Shown here one piece after another: positions 1-9,827 of a stretch of 64,000 nt of DNA. The stretch is from Lentimicrobium sp. (lineage in GTDB: Bacteria > Bacteroidota > Bacteroidia > Bacteroidales > Lentimicrobiaceae): NCBI GenBank assembly GCA_023957275.1, contig JAMLHF010000017.1, forward strand, positions 1 through 64,000. Direction: 5' to 3'. Both the position numbers and the translations under genes were made by a program. The notes beneath the pieces were generated by a model, which was given only the letters and a program-made list of their open reading frames with translations, was not told the DNA's origin and ran no database searches. The stretch's first letter is position 1; the number at the start of each line of letters is the position of its first letter.

Positions 1-2834
1 TGGAAGAGGATAAGGTTAAAATTCTGGAAGAGCGATTGAAACAAAGGCTGGATAGCAAAAAAGAGTGGTCGCTCGATGCTGATGAAACGCTGACTGCTCC
101 ATCGGCTATGGTATACCAGTCCCCGGGAAAGACAAATAAGCGAACTTTCACCGAAAGTATCGGACCGATGAGTTCATTGGGCAAGTATCTCAAACGACAG
201 TTCAGCCAGAATGGACTGAAGGTACTGAAGGGCCAGGCCCTGAGCGGATACATTGCAGCGCTCTGCCTTATCCTGAAGAAGAAGTACCTGACCGAAACAG
301 AAGTTAAGGGTGAAAATGGTACCGTTAAAGGATATAGACTTCGGGTAGAACATGTTATCTGGAAGCTTGGGGATGGCAGGAATGTGATTACTGATGAAGT
401 CCGCATCCACAGTACCAAAGGAAATTTAAAAATATTACCAAACAATTATTTTAAGCGATTTTACCAACAGGATTTTCAAAACTTTGACAAATCGTTTGTT
501 GCCAGCGAGCATACCGGTCAAATTGGAACACAGCAAAGGATTGACCGGGAAAAGTATTTCAGGGAGGGCAGCATATCCGCATTGTTCTGTTCACCTACAA
601 TGGAACTGGGTATAGATATTTCGAACCTGAACATTGTGCATATGCGAAATGTACCACCCAATCCTGCCAACTATACTCAGCGCAGCGGCCGTGCGGGGCG
701 AAGTGGCCAAACGGCTGTGGTTTTTACTTATTGTTCATACTCATCGCCACATGATCGCCACTATTTTAAAAATGCCATAAAAATGGTTGCCGGCGAAGTT
801 AAAGCACCCAGGATTGACCTGATCAACGAAGAACTGATCGTCACCCACCTGAATGCATATATATTAACTCAGCTGAAGCTGACGGATATCAGTAAATCGG
901 CTGAAGATTTTATCGATATTACTGACAAAACTAACCTGCCCATAAAGCAGGAAATCAGGGATTACATAATCGATCAACAGGAAAATTATTCGCAGGAATG
1001 GGCGAACGGGTTCCGCATGGTAATTGACACACTCATACCTGAACTGGAAAAGACAGGATGGTTTAACAACGACTGGCTGAAAGCACGATGTGATGAGTTT
1101 TATCATAAGCTGGATCAGGCATTTGTGCGGTGGAGAAGATTGTTCCGTGCGGCAAGTACCATGATAGAGAATGGTACGATTACCATGAATGATCCCACCA
1201 TTGCTGCCTCCAGCTATGAAGCCAATGAGGCCAAACGCAGAATAGCCATTGGCGCCCGGCAACGCGATTTGTTGTTGAACAACATCAGCAGGTTTGACGG
1301 GACCAATGAATCGGAGTTTTACATCTACCGCTACCTTGCCAGCGAAGGATTCCTGCCGGGATATAATTTCACACGGCTTCCTGTCAGGGCTTTTGTAGGC
1401 CGTCACAGCCAGAACGAAGGAACCTATATTTCACGCCCCAGGTTTATTGCGCTGCGTGAATTTGGGCCAGGCAACCTGATCTATCACAACGGAGGAAAAT
1501 TCAGAATAACCCGGATGCAGTTCACCGAAGCTGATCTGAAAACCCAATCTTTGAAAATTTCTGTTAAGACTGGTTTTGCCTGGCTAAACGAAAACGGAAT
1601 AGGAATCAACAATGACCCCATTACCGGCGAAGAACTAAAAGGACAGGATAAAACAAGGGTTTACAACAATCGCCTGCTTGAGCTGGTGGAATCAGATACA
1701 CAGCCGGTTGAAAGGATCTCATCAGAAGAGGAAGACCGTACATCAACAGGGTATGAAATCGAGCAGTATTTTAATTACCCTAAAGGCGTTGAGGACACCC
1801 TGCAATCTACACTTTCGGCTTCAGGACAACCCTTGCTTAATATAATTTTTTGCAAGGCTACCCAACTGATCCAGGTAAACAAGAAATGGAGGCGCTCCAA
1901 AGGAGATGAAGAAGGGTTCAGTATTGGAAAAAGTTCCGGGAAGTGGCTAAAAAAATCGGAACTGAGTGAGGAGGAAAGGGAGAAAGATCCTTCACTCACC
2001 ATCCATCTCTTTACCACCGACACCGCCGATTCATTATACATCCAGCCTGTTGAATCGCTTGCCCTGTCCGAAGATGGGGTGATATCCCTCACTTTCGCCC
2101 TTAAACGGGCCATCGAACGGGTGTTCCAGATTGAAGAATCTGAGGTAAATGTTTGGTTTATGGGACCTGAAGATTCAAGGAATATTCTTATTTATGAAGC
2201 AGCACAGGGTAGTCTCGGAATCCTTTCACAGCTTATAGCCGACACTTCCAAACTCAGGGAGGTCTTCAGGGAAGCATACAGGGTAATTCAATACGATCCC
2301 GATACGCTTCAGGATGCAGCTCCCGATAAACCCCGGGCTTCTTATGATGATCTGCTTTCGTATTACAATCAAAGATATCACGAAAACCTTGACCGGCATA
2401 GCATTAAGGCTGCCCTGGAATTGCTGATGATTTGTGATTCAGACAATACTGCAGCTATCAGCAGCACTTTTAGCAACAGGGAAACTCACTACAGGTATCT
2501 GCTCGATCATTACGATCAGAATTCGGTGATGGAAAAAAGACTGATAGATTTTCTGTATCAAAACAAACTGCGTTTACCCGATCAGGCACAGGTTAACCTT
2601 TCAAAAATTGCAGGCTTCTACATCAGTGCTGATTTCGTTTACCTTGACAAAAGCGATATTGAAGCCATTGTTTTTTGCGATGGTTCTGTTCACGATCAAT
2701 CAGAAGTAAATGAAGATGACCATCACAAGCGCAAATTGTTGAGTGATGCCGGGTACGATATCATTGAATGGCATTATACCGAACTCCTTGAACAACTTGT
2801 TGAACGCCGAAAGGATATTTTCAGGAAAATATGA
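1..2834 (+). CDS. DISARM-like DUF1998 helicase, 5'-partial
   Basis: The reading frame is open to base 1, so the gene begins upstream; Walker A and DEAD-box motifs are outside the window. Counting residues from position 36, a helicase C-terminal domain lies at about 150-260, with a motif V-like segment (MELGIDISNL) and motif VI (QRSGRAGR). A long helical middle follows, then a DUF1998-type region at about 660-740. The last ~70 residues contain DFVY, then EAIVFCDGSVHD and a downstream KR pair, resembling the Vsr/PD-(D/E)XK nuclease end of large DUF1998 helicases. DISARM systems usually encode helicase DrmA and DUF1998 protein DrmB separately; here both appear on one chain. The stop overlaps the next ATG (ATGA), so the two genes are translationally coupled. 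Likely role: ATP-driven DNA translocase of an anti-phage complex. Assignment to DISARM rests on the neighbours and is less certain than the domain call. Confidence 0.8.
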   Translation, partial: EEDKVKILEERLKQRLDSKKEWSLDADETLTAPSAMVYQSPGKTNKRTFTESIGPMSSLGKYLKRQFSQNGLKVLKGQALSGYIAALCLILKKKYLTETEVKGENGTVKGYRLRVEHVIWKLGDGRNVITDEVRIHSTKGNLKILPNNYFKRFYQQDFQNFDKSFVASEHTGQIGTQQRIDREKYFREGSISALFCSPTMELGIDISNLNIVHMRNVPPNPANYTQRSGRAGRSGQTAVVFTYCSYSSPHDRHYFKNAIKMVAGEVKAPRIDLINEELIVTHLNAYILTQLKLTDISKSAEDFIDITDKTNLPIKQEIRDYIIDQQENYSQEWANGFRMVIDTLIPELEKTGWFNNDWLKARCDEFYHKLDQAFVRWRRLFRAASTMIENGTITMNDPTIAASSYEANEAKRRIAIGARQRDLLLNNISRFDGTNESEFYIYRYLASEGFLPGYNFTRLPVRAFVGRHSQNEGTYISRPRFIALREFGPGNLIYHNGGKFRITRMQFTEADLKTQSLKISVKTGFAWLNENGIGINNDPITGEELKGQDKTRVYNNRLLELVESDTQPVERISSEEEDRTSTGYEIEQYFNYPKGVEDTLQSTLSASGQPLLNIIFCKATQLIQVNKKWRRSKGDEEGFSIGKSSGKWLKKSELSEEEREKDPSLTIHLFTTDTADSLYIQPVESLALSEDGVISLTFALKRAIERVFQIEESEVNVWFMGPEDSRNILIYEAAQGSLGILSQLIADTSKLREVFREAYRVIQYDPDTLQDAAPDKPRASYDDLLSYYNQRYHENLDRHSIKAALELLMICDSDNTAAISSTFSNRETHYRYLLDHYDQNSVMEKRLIDFLYQNKLRLPDQAQVNLSKIAGFYISADFVYLDKSDIEAIVFCDGSVHDQSEVNEDDHHKRKLLSDAGYDIIEWHYTELLEQLVERRKDIFRKI

Positions 2835-5689
2835 CAGAATTCTATAAACGAAAGGCGGATGCCGGCAAGATGATCAGGCTAAGGGGCAGGGAATATATTG
2901 TATTGCCTTCTCCGGATGAGGATATAATGCTTGTGAAACCGCTGGGAGGATCAGATGATGAAATAACGGGCATTTACCTTCCACTGAATGCTGCTGAGGA
3001 TAAATGGACAGAAGCCAGCTTCCCAAAACCGGGCATTGACGACCTCAATGACTTTGAAACAGCCAAATTACTTTTTGATGCATCAAGATTATCTTTTCGC
3101 CATGCATCAGGACCTTTCAGAAGTATGGCCAAACTCAGTTTCAGGCCCCGCTCCTATCAGCTGCTGCCATTGGTGATGTCGTTGCGCATGAATGTCACAA
3201 GACTCCTGATCGCTGATGATGTTGGAATTGGCAAAACCATTGAAGCCCTGATTATTCTTAAGGAGTTGATGGAGCGTGGCGAAGTAAAACGATTCGCTGT
3301 TATCTGCCAGCCTCATTTGTGTGAGCAGTGGCAAAGTGAACTCAGCGATAAGCTCGGGATTGAAGCAGAGATTATCCGCAGCAGCACCATCTCAGCGATT
3401 GAACGCAAACTTACGGGTTCCGAAAGTGTCTTTAACCAGATTCCATACCAGGTTATCTCTGTGGATTATGTAAAAAGTGACCGCCGTAAACCCATTTTTC
3501 TGAATGATTGCCCTGAATTTATAATTGTTGACGAGGCACATACCTGTACCAAACCACAGGGAACCGCTTCGCTTTCGCACCAGCAAAGGCATCATTTGCT
3601 TCATGATATTGCTGCCAATCCTGACCGGCATCTGCTGCTGTTAACCGCAACGCCCCACAGTGGCAAAGACGAAGAGTTTAAATCCTTGCTTGGCTTGTTG
3701 AAACAGGATTTCAGGGATTTTGATCTGGAAAACCTTGATCAGGCGAAACGCAAACACATGGCGAAGCACTTTATCCAGCGAAAGCGTGAAAACATCAGGC
3801 GATGGCTGAATGAAGACACGCCTTTTCCTGACAGGGATACCAAGGAAATCGGATATAAACTGAGTGAGGAATATCTTAATTTCTTCAGGGAAGCGCAATC
3901 CTTTGCCAAAGGATTGACTGCAGGAGCTGAAAAAGATAAAGGAGCTAAAGGAAAATACTGGGCAGCCCTGGCACTATTACGGGGCATCATGTCAAGCCCT
4001 GAAGCCGGTGCTGAAATGCTTAAGGGTAAAGCCAGGCGAAGAACCGAAGAGCTTGAAAATCAGGGTGTACAAAATGAAATGCCGGTTGAGGAAAGCAATC
4101 CGGTGATTGAGCGCATTGAGGAAGACAGCGACAGCACACAAACTGAATTGCTTGCCGGTGCCGGATTTACTGACAATGAATTGAGAAAGCTGAATCACCT
4201 GGCAAATGCACTGGAACAACTTAAGCTGAACAGCCAGGACCGGAAAGCAGATACTGCTGTTAAAATTATTACGGAATGGTTGACTCAGGGTTTCCGGCCC
4301 ATCATTTTTTGCCGCTATATTGCCACAGCCAAATATCTTGGCGAAGTGTTCAGAAAGGCACTTCCGCAGTCCATTGAGGTGCAGGCCATTACTTCAGAGT
4401 TACCTGATGATCAGCGCAAGGAAAAAATCAGGATGATGGGTGACCGGAGTCAGCGCTTGCTGGTTGCCACAGACTGCCTGAGCGAGGGTATCAACCTGCA
4501 GGATAGTTTCAATGCTGTGCTGCATTACGACCTGCCCTGGAATCCAAACCGGATTGAACAACGCGAAGGCAGGGTCGACAGGTTTGGTCAGCGGGCTCCC
4601 ATCGTTAAAACTGCCCTGCTGTGGGGTGAAGACAATCCTATTGATGCCATTGTACTTAAAGTACTGATCCGTAAAGTAAAAGATATACAGAAAACAACCG
4701 GAGTGGCTATCAGCCTGGGCGAAGATAACCGCTCCATTATGGATGCCGTTTTGAATGCGGTCCTTCTGGAACCTGAAAAAGCACTTCAGACTGTTCAGAC
4801 CAAAATGGACTTTGGAGATGATTATTACGATTACCAGCTTACCAATGAGCTGGAGCAGGCAAAGAAACGTGCCGAAAATCTGAGAAGCATCTTCGCTCAT
4901 GAAAGCATCAGACCCGAAGAAATTGAAGCCGACCTTAATTCAGTGGACGAAGCCATTGGAGATATAAAATCTGTAGAATCGCTTGTACTCAAGGGTATTG
5001 AGCACCTGGGCGGGACGTCTGCCAAAACAAACAAGGGATATAAAGTACATCTGGCAAATCTTCCGGCCCATCTCAAAGCATCGCTGTTGAACAGGGATAC
5101 CGTTCAGGTAAGTTTTGAATCACCCACTCCTGAAGGATACCAGTATATTGGCCGAAACCATCGTTTTACTGAACAACTATGCCAGTTTCTCATTGCCCTC
5201 GCTTTTGAGCAGCGGAATGGTTTCCCACGCCTGGCAAGGGCATCCGTGATTCAAACCAGCCAAATAAAAGTTCATACAACCCTGCTTCAGTTCAGGGTTC
5301 GAAACGTAATCAGGGAAGTGCTGACGAAGCAGGAAAATATTTCAGAAGAAATGTACCTGTGGGGGTTTGAGGGAAGCAATCCCGATAGCAGGACGCTTGA
5401 CTACACAGAGTGCAAGAAGCTGCTGTTCGAAGCAGAAAGTGCAAGGCAATTGAGCCTGGAGCGTCAGAAATCAGAGTTGCAGTCAAGGCTTGAAATTTTC
5501 AGCACCCGTGAGCATCAGTTTATAGAACTTGCCGAAGAAAGGGCTGCCGAACTGGTAAAAGCGCACGGCAGATTTAAATCCCTGGTGGGAGGCCGGCGTT
5601 ATGAAGCGGTGTATCCGGTTTTGCCTCCCGATGTTTTGGGAGTTTATGTTTTTGTGCCTGTCCCGCAAGGGAATAATGGAACCTTATAA
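2831..5689 (+). CDS. drmD: DrmD-type SNF2 helicase
   Basis: This 952-residue superfamily 2 (SNF2) helicase has Walker A DDVGIGKT near residue 127, a DEAH box (VDEAHTC) near 232, and motif III TATP followed by HSGK. Its C-terminal helicase domain at about 480-590 includes SEGINLQ and motif VI (QREGRVDRFGQ). The phrase CPEFIIVDEAHTC and the length match my recollection of DISARM DrmD, the class 1 helicase. The start ATG overlaps the previous stop by 4 bp. A 67-bp gap separates it from the methylase, so the three genes probably form one operon. Base composition matches the upstream gene. Helicase call is certain; the DrmD name is an inference from family resemblance plus gene context. Confidence 0.85.
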   Translation: MTEFYKRKADAGKMIRLRGREYIVLPSPDEDIMLVKPLGGSDDEITGIYLPLNAAEDKWTEASFPKPGIDDLNDFETAKLLFDASRLSFRHASGPFRSMAKLSFRPRSYQLLPLVMSLRMNVTRLLIADDVGIGKTIEALIILKELMERGEVKRFAVICQPHLCEQWQSELSDKLGIEAEIIRSSTISAIERKLTGSESVFNQIPYQVISVDYVKSDRRKPIFLNDCPEFIIVDEAHTCTKPQGTASLSHQQRHHLLHDIAANPDRHLLLLTATPHSGKDEEFKSLLGLLKQDFRDFDLENLDQAKRKHMAKHFIQRKRENIRRWLNEDTPFPDRDTKEIGYKLSEEYLNFFREAQSFAKGLTAGAEKDKGAKGKYWAALALLRGIMSSPEAGAEMLKGKARRRTEELENQGVQNEMPVEESNPVIERIEEDSDSTQTELLAGAGFTDNELRKLNHLANALEQLKLNSQDRKADTAVKIITEWLTQGFRPIIFCRYIATAKYLGEVFRKALPQSIEVQAITSELPDDQRKEKIRMMGDRSQRLLVATDCLSEGINLQDSFNAVLHYDLPWNPNRIEQREGRVDRFGQRAPIVKTALLWGEDNPIDAIVLKVLIRKVKDIQKTTGVAISLGEDNRSIMDAVLNAVLLEPEKALQTVQTKMDFGDDYYDYQLTNELEQAKKRAENLRSIFAHESIRPEEIEADLNSVDEAIGDIKSVESLVLKGIEHLGGTSAKTNKGYKVHLANLPAHLKASLLNRDTVQVSFESPTPEGYQYIGRNHRFTEQLCQFLIALAFEQRNGFPRLARASVIQTSQIKVHTTLLQFRVRNVIREVLTKQENISEEMYLWGFEGSNPDSRTLDYTECKKLLFEAESARQLSLERQKSELQSRLEIFSTREHQFIELAEERAAELVKAHGRFKSLVGGRRYEAVYPVLPPDVLGVYVFVPVPQGNNGTL

Positions 5690-5756
5690 GTGACTTTAAA
5701 TCTCAGAACCTGAATCAATGGACAGCGAGTAAAATAGAATTTCATTCAGAATAACC

Positions 5757-8700
5757 ATGAACTATCCAGGCATCAACATACAGGGCAATATAATTTCGGG
5801 CGAAATACTTGAAAAAATATGGAATGAGGACACGAATCATCAGACTCCTGCCAGTTTTGGCCTGGATAAGAACATTCGTGTGCGTGATGAAATCGGCCTG
5901 GCATGGAGTACCATCAGGGGATTGTGGCAGACTTTTTCAAAACGTCGTGAACGGATAGATCCGGAAGAAAGCGGTACATCTGAAACCCGGAATTTCTGGA
6001 TGCTGCCTTTTTTAGCTACCCTTGGATATGATGTTGAAAAAGCAAATGCTGAACTGATCGACGGGAAAACATACGCCATCAGCCACAGGGCGATGAATAT
6101 CGGAGAGTTCCCCATTCACATCGCCGGCATCAACGACAGCCTCGACCGCCGGCGCAACAATAGCGGCCCCCGCCTTTCGCCACATGCGCTGGTACAGGAA
6201 TATCTGAATAAAACCGAGGACCATCTTTACGCGCTCATTACCAACGGAATTCACCTGAGGTTGCTGCGCGATGCCACTCGGCTGGTCAGGCAGGCTTACC
6301 TTGAGTTCAACCTCGAAAAAATGATGGAGGAGGAGCTTTTTGCCGATTTTGCCGTGCTTTACAGGGCCCTCCATGCCACCCGTATGCCCCGGCAGAAAGG
6401 GGAAGGAGAAACTTCCATTATTGAAATCTATCATCAGGAATCGCTGGAAGCCGGTTCAAGGATCCGTGAAAAACTGAGCGAAGCGGTTGAATTTTCCATC
6501 AAGCAGATGGCCAACGGATTTCTGAAGCATCCTGAAAATGAAATGCTCAGGGAGGTGGTAGCTGAAGGGACTATGAGTGCCGATGCCTATTACCTGCATT
6601 CCCTGCGGTTAATTTACAGGGTGTTGTTTTTACTGGTGATTGAAGACCGTGGGCTGGTATTTCCCGATAAAGGGGGAAATGCTACAAAGAAACAGCGGGA
6701 AATCTACTTTCAATATTACAGCATCAGTCATTTACGGCAGATTGCCAGCCGCAGGATTTATGTTGATGGCAATAAACATGACCTGTGGGAAAGCCTGAAA
6801 GTAACGTTCAGGCTGTTTGAAGAGCAGCAGTCTGCACAAAAGCTGGGTTTGCAGGCCCTGGGATCAGGAATCTTTGAACCCGGGGCTTTGGGTGTGCTTA
6901 GTCATTCCACCATCGACAATATGCATCTGCTTGAGATGATGCACCGCTTGTCGTTCTTCAGGGATGATGAACGCAATATCTGGGTAAAAGTGAATTACAG
7001 CGACCTGGATGTGGAGGAGTTTGGCTCGGTGTATGAAGGCCTGCTGGAGTATCAGCCGGTTTTTACCAATGAGAACTTAATGCCGGGTTTTTCATTTGAA
7101 AAAGGAGATGCACGTTCAAAATCTGGTTCACACTATACGCCCGAGGAGTTGGTAAGGCCTTTGATCAAACATTCTCTGGATTATATTGTTGACGATTGCC
7201 TGAAGAAACCGCAGGAACGCCTGAAGAATCTTCCGGCAAACCTACCCCTGAAAGTAATGCAGGAAAAGGCATTGCAGGCCATTACGGTTTGCGATGTTGC
7301 CTGTGGCAGCGGACATATTCTGCTGAGTGCCGCACGCCGCATCGCCACAGAACTGGCAAAGGTACGCACCGGCGAGGATCAGCCTTCGCCTGCGGCTATG
7401 CGCACTGCCATGCGCGACACCATACGGCAGTGCATTTATGGTGTGGACAAAAACCCGCTGGCGGTTGAACTGTGCAAAGTAGCCCTGTGGCTGGAAGCGC
7501 ACAACCCCGGTGAGCCGCTGAATTTTCTTGACCATCACATCAAATGCGGCGACAGCATTGTAGGGCTTGCCCACCGCAGAGAACTTGAAAACGGCATTGC
7601 CGATGAGGCTTTTAAAACCCTGCCCGGCGATGATAAAGAAATTGCCAAGTCCTTCCGTGACAAAAATGTGAAGGAGAGAAAGGAACGGGCAGCCACAGCC
7701 ACCCAACTAAAGGCGGATTTTGAAAAAACTACCGAAAGCTCAGTGCAGGAATCCATGGTTGAGTATAAATCCTTCAACCAACTACCCGAAACTACTCCCG
7801 AAGAAATTGCCCGTAAGGCCAGGGCTTACAAGAAGTTTATAGACGGCAAAGGGCATAATTTCCTGAAAACCATGGCCGATACCCAGGTTGCACAGTTCTT
7901 TATTCCCAAAACTTATGAAAACAAAGAAGCATTGATGACCGATGCCGACTTTCGCCAGATATTAAGTGGCTACAAAGGCTGGCAGGACAGAAGGACAGCG
8001 AAAGCATCTGTTGTTGCAATGGAAAAAAGATTCTTTAACTGGTTTCTTGAGTTTCCGGAAGTCTTTCAACAAGGTGGGTTTGATTGCATTTTAGGAAATC
8101 CGCCTTTTTTGGGTGACAGAAGATTAAAAGAAGCTTTTGGTGAAGAATTTTTAGAATGGATACGTTATAACTTTACTGACGGTGCGACAGTTGACTTGGT
8201 TGTATACTTCTTTCTCAGGATCAATTCAATTATAAAAATAAATGGTTTCCAATCATTAATATCTACAAATACAGTTGCTCAAGGAAAAGCAAGAGAATTT
8301 GGTATTGAAAAATTGATTTCTGATGGCTCTGTTTTAAATCATGCAGTGAAAGGAATGAAATGGCCTGGTCTCGCTGCTGTTGAAGTATCTCTGATTTCCA
8401 TCTACAAGGGGAAATGGAAAGGAAAATATTATTTAAATGGAAAAGAAACTAATCAGATTTCTCCATTCTTAGACGAAGCTGATAACACGGGCACTCCTTT
8501 TCCTTTATTTATCAATGATGGAAAGAGTTTTCAGGGAAGTATTGTCTTGGGTATGGGATTCATTCTTGAACCATTTGAAGCTAAGGAAATGATTAAACTT
8601 GATCATAAAAATGAAGAAGTCCTATTTCCTTATTTGAATGGTGATGATTTGAACAATAATCCAAATCAAAATCCAAGTAGATATGTAATTAATTTCTTCG

Positions 8701-9794
8701 ATTGGTCTGAAGAAAAGGCTTCTCAATACAATAGCGTGTTTAAAATCCTTGAAGAAGAAGTAAAACCAGAAAGGCAACGGTGGAAAGAAGATAAGGACGG
8801 TAATCCAATAATTGGAGAATATGCTTTGAGAAAACCACTTCCAGAAAAATGGTGGCAGCATGCTGAAAAAAGGCCTGCTCTTTACTCTGCTACTAAACAA
8901 ATTCAAAGGGTTCTAGTTTCCTGTCGTGTTTCTAAATATGTTAACCAATCATTTGTGGAAGTTGGGGCTATTTTTGACGTGGCAACTTCTGTTGTTACAC
9001 GAAGTGAGTATTGGGAATATTCATTTCTTCAATCAACGCTACATGATTGTTGGGCTTGGAAGTATGCTTCCACACTTGAGAGTAGGATTAGATACGTCAA
9101 CGTAGATTGTATAGATACTTTTCCAATTCTTCAAAATCTGACAAAGCCCCAAGAGCATGAAATAGAAAAATTAGGTAAAGCCTATCATGAGTTTAGAAGA
9201 CAACTCATGCTTAAAATCCAATTAGGTCTTACCAAAACCTACAATGCCTTCCACGCCAAAGAAATACATACTGGAATTAAAGCCGAGAGTTTGCATGGGA
9301 AGGATAAAAAGGCCATTGAAAAGCAATACGGCAAAGAAGTCTGGAACCTCTGGAACCACCTGCAGAAGACTCCGGGCACTTGTTCAATTGAAGAGGCTAT
9401 TGCCGGCATAATAAAATTGAGAGAGTTGCATGTGGAGATGGATAATGCGGTGTTGGAGGCGTATGGATGGCATGATGTGCAACTCCGGCATGATTTCTAT
9501 GAAGTGGATTACCTGCCCGAAAATGACCGGGTTCGGTTTACCATCCATCCCGATGCCCGCAAGGAAATACTGAAACGGCTGCTGGAACTTAACCACAGGA
9601 TATTTGAACAGGAAGCCCGCGAAGGCCTTCACAAAGAAGAAACCGTTCGCAAATTCTATGAGCAAAAAGGCATTCCGGTGCCGGAAGAGGTGAGTAAGTG
9701 GTTTAAGAAAGGCAAAACCTACAAAACGAAAAAAGCCAATGCCCCGAAGGTGGAAGAAGATTTAGAGGGGTATGGGGATTTGTTTGGATTGTAA
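5757..9794 (+). CDS. Eco57I-type N6-adenine DNA methylase (DrmMI-like)
   Basis: This is a 1,345-residue class I methyltransferase of the large type IIL/Eco57I/PglX-like kind. SAM-binding motif I is CDVACGSGHILL near residue 510; the motif after it (IYGVDKNPLAVELCKVALW) holds the acidic SAM contact; the catalytic motif is NPPF near residue 780. It would methylate adenine in host DNA so that the associated helicases and nucleases spare self. Position after a DrmD-type helicase fits the class 1 DISARM methylase. From about 8,030 to 9,230, covering the expected target-recognition region, the sequence is markedly more AT-rich than the flanks, suggesting replacement by recombination. No nuclease motif is obvious in the N-terminal 450 residues, so a stand-alone restriction-methylation enzyme is less likely but not excluded. 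Confidence 0.85.
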   Translation: MNYPGINIQGNIISGEILEKIWNEDTNHQTPASFGLDKNIRVRDEIGLAWSTIRGLWQTFSKRRERIDPEESGTSETRNFWMLPFLATLGYDVEKANAELIDGKTYAISHRAMNIGEFPIHIAGINDSLDRRRNNSGPRLSPHALVQEYLNKTEDHLYALITNGIHLRLLRDATRLVRQAYLEFNLEKMMEEELFADFAVLYRALHATRMPRQKGEGETSIIEIYHQESLEAGSRIREKLSEAVEFSIKQMANGFLKHPENEMLREVVAEGTMSADAYYLHSLRLIYRVLFLLVIEDRGLVFPDKGGNATKKQREIYFQYYSISHLRQIASRRIYVDGNKHDLWESLKVTFRLFEEQQSAQKLGLQALGSGIFEPGALGVLSHSTIDNMHLLEMMHRLSFFRDDERNIWVKVNYSDLDVEEFGSVYEGLLEYQPVFTNENLMPGFSFEKGDARSKSGSHYTPEELVRPLIKHSLDYIVDDCLKKPQERLKNLPANLPLKVMQEKALQAITVCDVACGSGHILLSAARRIATELAKVRTGEDQPSPAAMRTAMRDTIRQCIYGVDKNPLAVELCKVALWLEAHNPGEPLNFLDHHIKCGDSIVGLAHRRELENGIADEAFKTLPGDDKEIAKSFRDKNVKERKERAATATQLKADFEKTTESSVQESMVEYKSFNQLPETTPEEIARKARAYKKFIDGKGHNFLKTMADTQVAQFFIPKTYENKEALMTDADFRQILSGYKGWQDRRTAKASVVAMEKRFFNWFLEFPEVFQQGGFDCILGNPPFLGDRRLKEAFGEEFLEWIRYNFTDGATVDLVVYFFLRINSIIKINGFQSLISTNTVAQGKAREFGIEKLISDGSVLNHAVKGMKWPGLAAVEVSLISIYKGKWKGKYYLNGKETNQISPFLDEADNTGTPFPLFINDGKSFQGSIVLGMGFILEPFEAKEMIKLDHKNEEVLFPYLNGDDLNNNPNQNPSRYVINFFDWSEEKASQYNSVFKILEEEVKPERQRWKEDKDGNPIIGEYALRKPLPEKWWQHAEKRPALYSATKQIQRVLVSCRVSKYVNQSFVEVGAIFDVATSVVTRSEYWEYSFLQSTLHDCWAWKYASTLESRIRYVNVDCIDTFPILQNLTKPQEHEIEKLGKAYHEFRRQLMLKIQLGLTKTYNAFHAKEIHTGIKAESLHGKDKKAIEKQYGKEVWNLWNHLQKTPGTCSIEEAIAGIIKLRELHVEMDNAVLEAYGWHDVQLRHDFYEVDYLPENDRVRFTIHPDARKEILKRLLELNHRIFEQEAREGLHKEETVRKFYEQKGIPVPEEVSKWFKKGKTYKTKKANAPKVEEDLEGYGDLFGL

Positions 9795-9827
9795 TTATTG
9801 AATATGTTGAATTTAACTAATTAGCCA

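Noticed and set aside
5757..9794. BREX PglX methylase
   Set aside because: The methylase architecture is similar, but no BrxC/PglY, PglZ, BrxA or BrxB gene is present, whereas a DrmD-type helicase is.
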